Shown: positions 1 through 4,625, counted from the stretch's first letter. The stretch: DNA of 5,055 nt from Alphaproteobacteria bacterium (GCA_024402735.1 JAKSTE010000036.1:1-5055); one strand, 5' to 3'. The notes: generated by a model from the letters alone, not told the origin. Program-made: numbers and translations.

Positions 1-475
1 TGGACGTAATATGTCTTTCTCTGCATTGGTTGTTGTTGGAGATAAAGCAGGTCGTGTTGGTTTCGGTAAAGGTAAAGCTTTGGAAGTTCAAGCAGCTGTT
101 CAGAAAGCAACTAAAGCCGCTAAAGCTAAAATGTTAAGAGTTCCTTTGAAAGAAGGTCGTACTTTACATCATGATATTTCTGCAAAATATGGTGCAAGTA
201 AATTAGTTGTTCGTTCTGCTGTTCCTGGAACAGGAATAATTGCAGGTGGTGCTTTGCGTGCAGTATTTGAATGTTTGGGAGTACAAGATGTTGTTGTAAA
301 ATCTCAAGGTTCAAATAATCCAAACAATATGGTTAGAGCTGCATTTATAGCTTTTGAACAAATGAATTCTCCAAAAACAGTTGCTGCTCGTCGTGGTAAA
401 ACTGTTGCAGAAATTATTGCTAACCGTGAAGGTAAACAAGTAGAAGCTACTTCTGCAGAAGAAGAAACAAAATAA
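1..475 (+). CDS. rpsE: 30S ribosomal protein S5 (partial, 5' end outside window)
   Basis: S5 is a small-subunit protein near the decoding centre and mRNA entry site, with a role in translational accuracy. The reading frame is open to the left edge: the first whole codon is at position 2 and reads Gly-Arg-Asn before the ATG at 11. That ATG is internal, because GRN-MSFSALVVVGD matches the usual GRRFSFSALVVVGD inside the N-terminal S5 domain. Roughly 30 N-terminal residues lie outside the window. Counting from the internal Met, the glycine-rich VGFGKGKALEV segment is at 16-26, GTGIIAGGALRAV of the C-terminal S5 domain at 73-85, and the conserved end MNSPKTVAARRGKTVAEI at 118-135. An acidic, alanine-rich tail of about 18 residues follows. 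In most bacteria rpmD comes next; here rplO does. The family call is certain; the true start is not visible. Confidence 0.97.
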   Translation, partial: GRNMSFSALVVVGDKAGRVGFGKGKALEVQAAVQKATKAAKAKMLRVPLKEGRTLHHDISAKYGASKLVVRSAVPGTGIIAGGALRAVFECLGVQDVVVKSQGSNNPNNMVRAAFIAFEQMNSPKTVAARRGKTVAEIIANREGKQVEATSAEEETK

Positions 476-487
476 GAAATAAACCGA

Positions 488-507
488 GTATACAAGTAAT
501 TGTATGC
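488..507 (+). other. Small RNA hairpin in the rpsE-rplO gap
   Basis: ATACAA (490-495) and TTGTAT (500-505) form a perfect 6-bp stem around GTAA. It extends outward by a U-G pair (489/506) and a G-C pair (488/507), giving 8 bp. No U-run follows, so it does not look like a terminator. It sits in the 85-nt gap where rpmD would normally be. A role in mRNA processing, stability or regulation is inference only. Confidence 0.45.
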
Positions 508-517
508 GACAAAAGAT

Positions 518-533
518 TACACAGTTTTGTGTA
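518..533 (+). other. Second small RNA hairpin upstream of rplO
   Basis: TACACA (518-523) pairs with TGTGTA (528-533) around a GTTT loop, a perfect 6-bp stem. It ends just before the doubled SD block, so two hairpins stand in series ahead of rplO. Short stems arise by chance in AT-rich DNA, so each alone is weak evidence; two in 46 nt is more suggestive. Confidence 0.4.
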
Positions 534-539
534 TGACAT

Positions 540-559
540 AGGATAAAAAAAGGATAAAA
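540..559 (+). repeat. Tandem duplicate of the rplO Shine-Dalgarno block
   Basis: AGGATAAAA occurs at 540-548 and again at 551-559, an 11-nt period. The second AGGA (551-554) lies 6 nt before the rplO ATG at 561 and is the well-spaced SD. The first copy is probably too far upstream (17 nt) to position a ribosome for this ATG, but could act as a standby site. Confidence 0.6.
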
Positions 560-560
560 C

Positions 561-1019
561 ATGAAACTTAATGCATTGATGGATAATTTGGGTGCTCGTA
601 AAGATGTAAAACGTGTTGGTCGTGGTATGGGCTCTGGTTATGGAAAAACATCTGGTCGTGGTAATAAAGGTCAGAAAGCTCGTTCTGGTTCACGTAAACA
701 AGCTACTTTCCAAGGTGGACAAATGCCAATTTTACGTCGTTTCCCAAAATTCGGTTTCAACAATCCATTTGCTAAACATTATGTAACAATTAATTTAGGT
801 GATATTGAGAAATTTATTGCTTCTGGCAAAATTGATGCAAAGAAAAATATAACATTAGATTCTTTGTTCGAAGCAAAAATTATCAATCGTAAATTAGATG
901 GTTTGAAAGTCTTGGCAAAGGGTGAATTGAAAACATCTATAACAGTAATTGCAGATAAATGGTCAAAAACAGCTGAAGCTGCAATTGTTAAAGCAGGCGG
1001 TAAAATTCAATCTAAATAA
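561..1019 (+). CDS. rplO: 50S ribosomal protein L15
   Basis: L15 is a late-assembly large-subunit protein that binds 23S rRNA through a basic, extended N-terminus. The 152-residue product is of normal length. Near the N-terminus it has the canonical MKLNAL start, then KRVGRGMGSGYGKTSGRG at about 17-34, KGQKARSG at 36-43, and GGQMPILRRFPKFGFNN at 52-68. The C-terminal globular domain ends with the usual SKTAEAAIVKAGG (135-147). The ATG at 561 is supported by an AGGA 6 nt upstream and by the family N-terminus. rpsE ends 85 nt upstream; the intervening rpmD of the standard order is missing. secY begins 32 nt downstream, as in nearly all bacteria, so the two are presumably co-transcribed. Confidence 0.98.
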   Translation: MKLNALMDNLGARKDVKRVGRGMGSGYGKTSGRGNKGQKARSGSRKQATFQGGQMPILRRFPKFGFNNPFAKHYVTINLGDIEKFIASGKIDAKKNITLDSLFEAKIINRKLDGLKVLAKGELKTSITVIADKWSKTAEAAIVKAGGKIQSK

Positions 1020-1051
1020 TAACTAAATATATTTAAATAAAGTTTATACGC

Positions 1052-2368
1052 ATGAAATTTTTGAAAAATATTTTTGGTAATTTATCAGATTTACAGAAAC
1101 GTATACTATTTACTTTAGGTGCGTTGATTATATATCGTATAGGTTCCTTTATACCATTACCAGGTGTTAATGCATCTGCCGTTTTACATTTGTTTAATGG
1201 TGATAATGGTATGATGGGAATGTTCGATATGTTTGCTGGTGGTTCTTTGTCACGTATGTCTGTTTTAGCTTTAAATATTTTCCCATATATTTCTGCGTCG
1301 ATAGTTATTCAGTTATTAACTGCAACAAGTAAATCTTTAACTGATTTGCGTAAAGAAGGTGAATCAGGTCGTATAAAGATAAATCAATATACTCGTTATT
1401 TAGCTGTTGGTTTAGCTGTTGTACAGGGTTGGGCTGTTGTTCGTGGATTAGAATCTATGGCACCAGTTAATGGAATAGCTGCTGTTGTTAATCCTGGTTT
1501 TGCTTTTGAATTATCAGCGGTTATAGCATTAGTTGGTGGTACTGTTTTTGTGATGTGGTTAGCAGAACAAATAACAGCACGTGGAGTAGGTCAGGGTGCT
1601 TCCTTATTGATTTTTGCAGGAATAGTTGCAGAAGTTCCTGGTGGAATAGCAAAGATATTCTCTTTGGGTTCTGTAGGTCAAATGTCTCCTGCTATGATTG
1701 CATTAGTTGCAGCTTTTGTTGCAGGTATTGTTGCTCTTATAGCATTTATGGAACAAGCACAACGTAGACTTCAAATATTATATCCGCGTCAAGCAATGGC
1801 AAATGGTGTTATGAATACCAATGTATCTTACTTACCAATTAAGGTAAATATGTCTGGTGTTATGGGACCTGTTTTTGCATCTAGTATAATGATGTTGCCA
1901 GCTTTTATTCAAAGATTTGTACAGAGTGAAAATCTTATTGTTCAAAATATATTAGGCTTTTTCACTTACGGTGCGTGGTCTTATATGATTTTATACACTT
2001 TGTTAATAGCGTTTTTCGCTTATTTTCAAACAGCAGTAGTATTTAATTCAGAAGAAACAAGTACAAACTTAAAGAATATGGGTGGATATATACCTGGAGT
2101 ACGTCCTGGTGAACAGACAATGCATTATTTAGATGGTGTTGTTTCTAGAACTACAGCTATAGGTGTTCTTTATCTAATAGTTGTTTGTGTTTTACCTATA
2201 ATATTAAATACACGTGCAGGAATGCCAGTTATGATAGGTGGAACAAGCGTATTGATCGTTGCAGGTGTTGTATTAGATACAATGAATCAAGTAAAGTCGT
2301 ATTTAGTTGCAAAACAATATACGGGTGTAGTACAAAAATCGCAGAGGAAAGGTCGTTTCCGCGATTAA
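1052..2368 (+). CDS. secY: Protein translocase channel subunit SecY
   Basis: SecY is the inner-membrane channel of the Sec translocon, working with SecE, SecG and SecA or the ribosome. At 438 residues it is full length (E. coli 443). Ten membrane segments are readable, roughly 18-37, 70-90, 114-133, 150-171, 181-203, 212-233, 264-287, 306-327, 367-386 and 393-410. The plug region MFDMFAGGSLSRMS is at 57-70, followed by NIFPYISASIVIQLL. WLAEQITARGVGQG is at 169-182, the C4 loop RRLQILYPRQ at 238-247, and the C5 loop PGVRPGEQT at 348-356. Arg351 corresponds to E. coli Arg357, which is needed for SecA-driven translocation. The basic C-terminus ends RKGRFRD. TM7 starts GVMGPVF where GVIPPIF or GVIPAIF is usual. 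The ATG at 1052 fits the family N-terminus, but no SD precedes it. The usual next gene in alphaproteobacteria, adk, is absent. Confidence 0.98.
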   Translation: MKFLKNIFGNLSDLQKRILFTLGALIIYRIGSFIPLPGVNASAVLHLFNGDNGMMGMFDMFAGGSLSRMSVLALNIFPYISASIVIQLLTATSKSLTDLRKEGESGRIKINQYTRYLAVGLAVVQGWAVVRGLESMAPVNGIAAVVNPGFAFELSAVIALVGGTVFVMWLAEQITARGVGQGASLLIFAGIVAEVPGGIAKIFSLGSVGQMSPAMIALVAAFVAGIVALIAFMEQAQRRLQILYPRQAMANGVMNTNVSYLPIKVNMSGVMGPVFASSIMMLPAFIQRFVQSENLIVQNILGFFTYGAWSYMILYTLLIAFFAYFQTAVVFNSEETSTNLKNMGGYIPGVRPGEQTMHYLDGVVSRTTAIGVLYLIVVCVLPIILNTRAGMPVMIGGTSVLIVAGVVLDTMNQVKSYLVAKQYTGVVQKSQRKGRFRD

Positions 2369-2375
2369 AAAAAGA

Positions 2376-2416
2376 TTTTGGTTTTATTATGATAATATAT
2401 CATGATAAAATCAGAA
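2376..2416 (+). other. Long RNA hairpin just after the secY stop
   Basis: Positions 2376-2394 pair without interruption with 2398-2416: 19 bp around an AUA loop. The core is TTTTATTATGATA against TATCATGATAAAA. Three of the pairs are G-U wobbles (2378/2414, 2381/2411, 2388/2404), so the fold is continuous in + strand RNA but broken by A-C mismatches on the other strand. The stem starts 7 nt after the secY stop and is nearly all A-U. No U-run follows it, so it is a poor terminator candidate. A 3' stability element for upstream mRNA, an RNase III-type processing site or a regulatory leader are possible; which is inference. Confidence 0.6.
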
Positions 2417-2469
2417 ACATTCGAAAAACGTGTGGGTTTTGAATGTTGGGTAAGAATGGTAACATTCGA
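2416..2469 (+). promoter_or_regulatory. Two mutually exclusive hairpins upstream of rpsM
   Basis: The segment TTTTGAATGTT (2437-2447) can pair with AACATTCGAAA upstream (2416-2426; 11 bp including one G-U, 10-nt loop). Its GAATGTT part can instead pair with AACATTC downstream (2461-2467), extended by wobbles 2440/2468 and 2448/2460 and by A-U 2439/2469, giving 10 pairs. This is possible because AACATTCGA is a direct repeat (2416-2424 and 2461-2469) with its complement between the copies. The geometry resembles a two-state leader switch. The downstream hairpin would end just before the A16 tract and rpsM SD. Regulation is inferred, not shown. Confidence 0.45.
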
Positions 2470-2470
2470 T

Positions 2471-2486
2471 AAAAAAAAAAAAAAAA
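2471..2486 (+). repeat. Homopolymer of 16 A before the rpsM SD
   Basis: Sixteen consecutive A residues run directly into GGAAAATAAAAG and the rpsM ATG. The tract lies upstream of the SD (GGA at 2487-2489), so length changes would not alter SD-start spacing. An unstructured A-rich stretch here may help ribosome loading through S1. Runs of this length are prone to replication, transcription and sequencing slippage. Confidence 0.85.
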
Positions 2487-2498
2487 GGAAAATAAAAG

Positions 2499-2876
2499 AT
2501 GGCACGTATAGCAGGTGTTAACATTCCAAGTGAAAAACGCATAGAATTTGCGTTGCAATACATTTATGGTATTGGACCAGCTAAATCAGCACAAATTTGT
2601 TCCGCATTAAAATTAAAAGACGGTCTTCGTGCAAAAGATTTAACTGATGAAGATGTTATTAAAATTTCTAATTACATCGAACAGAATTTTAAAGTAGAAG
2701 GTGATGTTCGTCGTGAGGTAGCTATGAACATTAAACGTCTACAGGATTTAAAAACATATCGCGGTATTCGTCACCGTAACCGTTTACCAGTTCGTGGTCA
2801 ACGCACACAAACAAATGCTCGTACACGTAAAGGTAAGAGAGTTGTTGTTGCTGGTTCCGCAACAAAGGGTAAATAA
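2499..2876 (+). CDS. rpsM: 30S ribosomal protein S13
   Basis: S13 sits in the 30S head, contacts the P-site tRNA and forms inter-subunit bridges with L5. The 125-residue product is normal length. It opens MARIAGVNIP, has the helix-two-turns-helix region with YIYGIGPAKS at 21-30, and RREVAMNIKRLQDLKTYRG at 71-89. Its basic tail has RHRNRLPVRGQRTQTNARTR at 91-110, then KGKR. The usual sequence in the tail is RHRxGLPVRGQ, so the Arg at 95 replaces a common Gly. The C-terminus ends in a short AGSATKGK extension. The start is set by GGA at 2487-2489, 9 nt upstream. A 130-nt structured gap separates it from secY, and rpsK follows after 62 nt. rpmJ, which precedes rpsM in many bacteria, is not here; alphaproteobacteria often carry it elsewhere. 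Confidence 0.98.
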   Translation: MARIAGVNIPSEKRIEFALQYIYGIGPAKSAQICSALKLKDGLRAKDLTDEDVIKISNYIEQNFKVEGDVRREVAMNIKRLQDLKTYRGIRHRNRLPVRGQRTQTNARTRKGKRVVVAGSATKGK

Positions 2877-2891
2877 GTTTAATTGGGTAGA

Positions 2892-2911
2892 GATTAACAC
2901 GATAGTTAATT
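2892..2911 (+). other. Small hairpin in the rpsM-rpsK gap
   Basis: ATTAAC (2893-2898) pairs with GTTAAT (2905-2910) around ACGATA, plus a G-U at 2892/2911, for 7 bp. No U-run follows. It leaves the rpsK SD (AAGGA, 2925-2929) free. It is short and AT-rich, so chance is possible. Confidence 0.35.
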
Positions 2912-2938
2912 GAAGACATCTAAAAAGGAAAAACACAA

Positions 2939-3322
2939 ATGGCAGTTACAAAAACAAAAAAGAAAGTTGTTAAAAAAGTATCACATGGTATAGCTCATGT
3001 GGTTGCAACAAATAATAATACACGTATTACAATAACAGATCAGTCTGGAGCTGTGTTAACTTGGGCTACAGCTGGTGCAAACAATTTTAAAGGTGCTAAA
3101 AAATCAACACCATATGCAGCTACAGTTGTTGCAGATGCTGTTGGTAAAAAAGTAGCAGAAATGGGAATGAAAACAGTAGATGTTTTAATGCGTGGTATAG
3201 GACAAGGTCGTGAATCTGCTGTTCGTGGTTTAGCAAATGCTGGATTGATTGTTCAATCCATCACAGATACAACTCGTATTCCACACAACGGTTGTCGTCC
3301 TAAGAAAGTACGTAGAGTATAA
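2939..3322 (+). CDS. rpsK: 30S ribosomal protein S11
   Basis: S11 lies on the 30S platform next to the mRNA exit region and the 3' end of 16S rRNA, where it helps hold the mRNA-SD contact. The 127-residue product is normal length. A lysine-rich N-terminus (MAVTKTKKKVVKKV) leads into HGIAHVVATNNNTRITITD at 16-34, TWATAGANNFKGAKKSTPYA at 41-60, and the signature RGIGQGRESAVRGL at 85-98. The conserved end IPHNGCRPKKVRRV spans 114-127. Family consensus is closer to KGPGxGRES and DVTPIPHNGCRPPK, so RGIGQG and DTTRIPHNG are departures. The ATG at 2939 has AAGGA 9 nt upstream and matches the family start. An intrinsic terminator begins 12 nt after the stop, making this the last gene of the upstream unit. 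rpsD does not follow, as expected for alphaproteobacteria. Confidence 0.98.
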   Translation: MAVTKTKKKVVKKVSHGIAHVVATNNNTRITITDQSGAVLTWATAGANNFKGAKKSTPYAATVVADAVGKKVAEMGMKTVDVLMRGIGQGRESAVRGLANAGLIVQSITDTTRIPHNGCRPKKVRRV

Positions 3323-3334
3323 TTAAATATCTTT

Positions 3335-3355
3335 AACCGCCTTTTGGCGGTTTTT
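3335..3355 (+). terminator. Rho-independent terminator after rpsK
   Basis: AACCGCC (3335-3341) and GGCGGTT (3346-3352) form a perfect 7-bp stem around TTTT, with a T-run at 3351-3355. Its five consecutive G-C pairs stand out in this AT-rich sequence. It begins 12 nt after the rpsK stop and precedes a clear promoter, so the spc/alpha transcript probably ends, at least partly, here. The U-run is short, so readthrough into rpoA is possible. Confidence 0.88.
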
Positions 3356-3392
3356 GATAGGTTCATTTTTTGTATTAGAAATTATAAAAAAA

Positions 3393-3421
3393 TTGACTTT
3401 AATAATTTTCTGATATAAAAT
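3393..3421 (+). promoter_or_regulatory. Sigma-70-type promoter for rpoA-rplQ
   Basis: TTGACT (3393-3398) matches the -35 consensus at 5 of 6 bases. TAAAAT (3416-3421) matches the -10 at 5 of 6, and the spacer is the optimal 17 nt. The A/T-rich stretch at 3366-3392 could serve as an UP element for the alpha C-terminal domain, which would let RpoA contact its own promoter. The predicted start of transcription is near 3428. The discriminator (3422-3427, TTGCGA) is fairly GC-containing for this genome. TATAAA at 3414-3419 is an alternative -10 with a 15-nt spacer. Confidence 0.72.
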
Positions 3422-3427
3422 TTGCGA

Positions 3428-3447
3428 GCACGTTTAAAATAACGTGT
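3428..3447 (+). other. Hairpin at the predicted 5' end of the rpoA mRNA
   Basis: CACGTT (3429-3434) pairs with AACGTG (3441-3446) around TAAAAT, plus a G-U at 3428/3447. If transcription starts near 3428, the mRNA would begin with this 7-bp stem, leaving almost no single-stranded 5' end. Such ends often slow 5'-dependent decay; that effect here is inferred. Confidence 0.45.
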
Positions 3448-3491
3448 GCCTTATGGCGAAAATAATAAACTAAGCCTTATGGAGAAAAAAA
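3448..3491 (+). repeat. Duplicated translation-start region in the rpoA leader, with mini-ORF
   Basis: GCCTTATGG occurs at 3448-3456 and 3474-3482, and the next nine bases are similar, giving 16 of 18 identical over a 26-nt period. The downstream copy carries ATGGAG, whose GGAG (3481-3484) is the rpoA SD. The upstream copy reads ATGGCG and has lost the SD. It instead opens a six-codon frame, MAKIIN, at 3453-3473, with no clear SD of its own. ATG 3479 in the second copy is in frame with rpoA. This looks like a local duplication; whether the mini-ORF is translated is unknown. Confidence 0.5.
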
Positions 3492-4519
3492 TGATTGAAA
3501 AAAATTGGATGACTTTAATTAAGCCAAAAAAGCTTAACATAAAAGTTGATGAACATAATCCTAATATTGCGACACTTGTAGCTGAACCTTTAGAAAAGGG
3601 TTTTGGTTTAACTTTGGGAACAGCATTACGTAGAGTTTTGTTGTCTTCTTTACAAGGATGTGCACCTATTTATATCAAAATAGATGGAGCACAACATGAA
3701 TTCAGTAGTTTAGCTGGTGTTCGTGAAGATATAACAGATATTATATTGAATTTGAAAGGTGTTTACTTCAAAGCATTAACAGAAGGTCAACACAAAGCTA
3801 CTTTGAAAGTAAAAGGTCCTGCTGTTGTTACTGCTGGCATGATTGAAACTTCCAGCAATGTAGAAGTTATGAACAAAGATGTAGAAATTTGTAACTTAGA
3901 TGCAGGTGCTAGTTTAGATATGGAAATAACATTGGCTTCAGGTCGTGGTTATGTACCAGCAACAGCAAATGCTGTTGATTTACCTTTGGGTACAATACCT
4001 GTTGATTCTATTTATTCTCCAATTTTAAATGTTGCTTCTGAAGTAACACAGACACGTGTTGGTCAAAGTACAGATTATGATAAATTAGAATTAACAGTAA
4101 AAACTAATGGTTCTGTTTCTCCAGAAGATGCTATTGCATTTGCTGCTCGTATATTAACAGATCAATTAACTGTGTTTATTAATTTTGAAGACCCTTCACA
4201 AGTTGCTGCTGCAACAGAAGAAGATAAAGCAAAAGATGTTTTACCTTTTGATCCAAAATTATTAAAACATGTTGATGAATTAGAATTGTCTGTTCGTGCA
4301 ACAAATTGCTTAAAGAATGATAAGATTAATTGGCTTGGTGAACTTGTTCAAAAGACAGAAAATGATATGTTGAAAACACCAAACTTCGGCCGTAAATCTT
4401 TGAATGAAATAAAAGTTCAGTTGGAAGCTATGGGACTATCTTTAGGTATGGAAGTACCAGGATGGCCTCCAGAGAATATTGCTGAATTAGCAAAAAAATA
4501 TGAAGATCCTTATAAATAA
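3491..4519 (+). CDS. rpoA: DNA-directed RNA polymerase subunit alpha
   Basis: RpoA dimerises to nucleate core RNA polymerase, and its C-terminal domain reads UP elements and activators. I start it at ATG 3491, giving 342 residues. GGAG lies 6 nt upstream and MIEKNWMTLIKPKKL matches the alphaproteobacterial N-terminus. A GTG at 3446 and ATG at 3479 are in frame, but would add 15 or 4 residues, and the GTG lies inside the leader hairpin. The N-terminal assembly domain shows EKGFGLTLGTALRRVLLSSL at 35-54 (Arg47-Arg48 match E. coli 44-45) and HEFSSLAGVREDITDIILNL at 69-88. A linker at about 233-255 is rich in Ala, Glu, Asp and Lys. In the C-terminal domain, Arg269, Asn272, Gly300, Lys302, Ser303 and Glu306 match the E. 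coli DNA-contact residues 265, 268, 296, 298, 299 and 302, so UP-element recognition is probably intact. It has its own promoter after a terminator. Confidence 0.98.
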   Translation: MIEKNWMTLIKPKKLNIKVDEHNPNIATLVAEPLEKGFGLTLGTALRRVLLSSLQGCAPIYIKIDGAQHEFSSLAGVREDITDIILNLKGVYFKALTEGQHKATLKVKGPAVVTAGMIETSSNVEVMNKDVEICNLDAGASLDMEITLASGRGYVPATANAVDLPLGTIPVDSIYSPILNVASEVTQTRVGQSTDYDKLELTVKTNGSVSPEDAIAFAARILTDQLTVFINFEDPSQVAAATEEDKAKDVLPFDPKLLKHVDELELSVRATNCLKNDKINWLGELVQKTENDMLKTPNFGRKSLNEIKVQLEAMGLSLGMEVPGWPPENIAELAKKYEDPYK

Positions 4520-4533
4520 TTAAGGAAATAAAA

Positions 4534-4572
4534 AACTACATTACTGAAACTTTTATGTTTCAGGATGTAGTT
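4534..4572 (+). other. Strong bipartite hairpin in the rpoA-rplQ gap
   Basis: The outer stem AACTACAT (4534-4541) pairs with ATGTAGTT (4565-4572). The inner stem CTGAAAC (4544-4550) pairs with GTTTCAG (4557-4563). They are separated by a small TA/G internal loop and capped by TTTTAT, for 15 Watson-Crick pairs. It starts 15 nt after the rpoA stop. The bases after it (4573-4580, GTCTCATA) are not a U-run, so it is a weak terminator at best. RNA processing, partial attenuation between rpoA and rplQ, or protein binding are possible. Confidence 0.6.
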
Positions 4573-4582
4573 GTCTCATAAT

Positions 4583-4601
4583 CCTCATCATTATGATGTG
4601 G
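4583..4601 (+). other. Small hairpin upstream of the rplQ SD
   Basis: CATCA (4586-4590) pairs with TGATG (4594-4598) around TTA. Beyond a T-T mismatch, CC (4583-4584) pairs with GG (4600-4601). It lies between the large hairpin and the rplQ SD (AAAGGAGT, 4613-4620), leaving the SD open. Weak on its own. Confidence 0.35.
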
Positions 4602-4625
4602 CAGAACAAAATAAAGGAGTAATCA

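Noticed and set aside
11..13. ATG at 11 as the rpsE start
   Set aside because: The frame is open upstream to the window edge and the preceding residues Gly-Arg-Asn fit the conserved S5 core, so this Met is internal.
126..562. Minus-strand open frames over rpsE
   Set aside because: They are antisense to a well-conserved S5 gene, have no recognisable product and reflect AT-rich codon bias. The same holds for minus-strand frames at 2731-2919 and 4553-4810 and the + frames at 1555-1767 and 2185-2442.
1024..1035. Perfect palindrome TAAATATATTTA between rplO and secY
   Set aside because: It is pure A/T, folds into only about 4 bp with a realistic loop, and is easily expected by chance here.
2365..2393. 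Possible promoter TTAAAA-17-TATGAT after secY
   Set aside because: The -35 matches only 4 of 6 and the -10-like bases belong to the long hairpin; in AT-rich DNA such matches are common.
2376..2416. secY hairpin as an intrinsic terminator
   Set aside because: The stem is nearly all A-U and no U-run follows it.
2369..2498. Decayed adk remnant in the secY-rpsM gap
   Set aside because: I see no glycine-rich P-loop or other adenylate kinase motif in any frame; the space is taken by hairpins and the A-run.
3446..3448. GTG at 3446 as the rpoA start
   Set aside because: It would add 15 residues with no family match, has no SD, and lies inside the leader hairpin; ATG 3491 has GGAG 6 nt upstream and the canonical N-terminus.
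4534..4580. rpoA-rplQ hairpin as a Rho-independent terminator
   Set aside because: The stem is strong but is followed by GTCTCATA rather than a U-run, and rplQ has no obvious promoter of its own in the gap.
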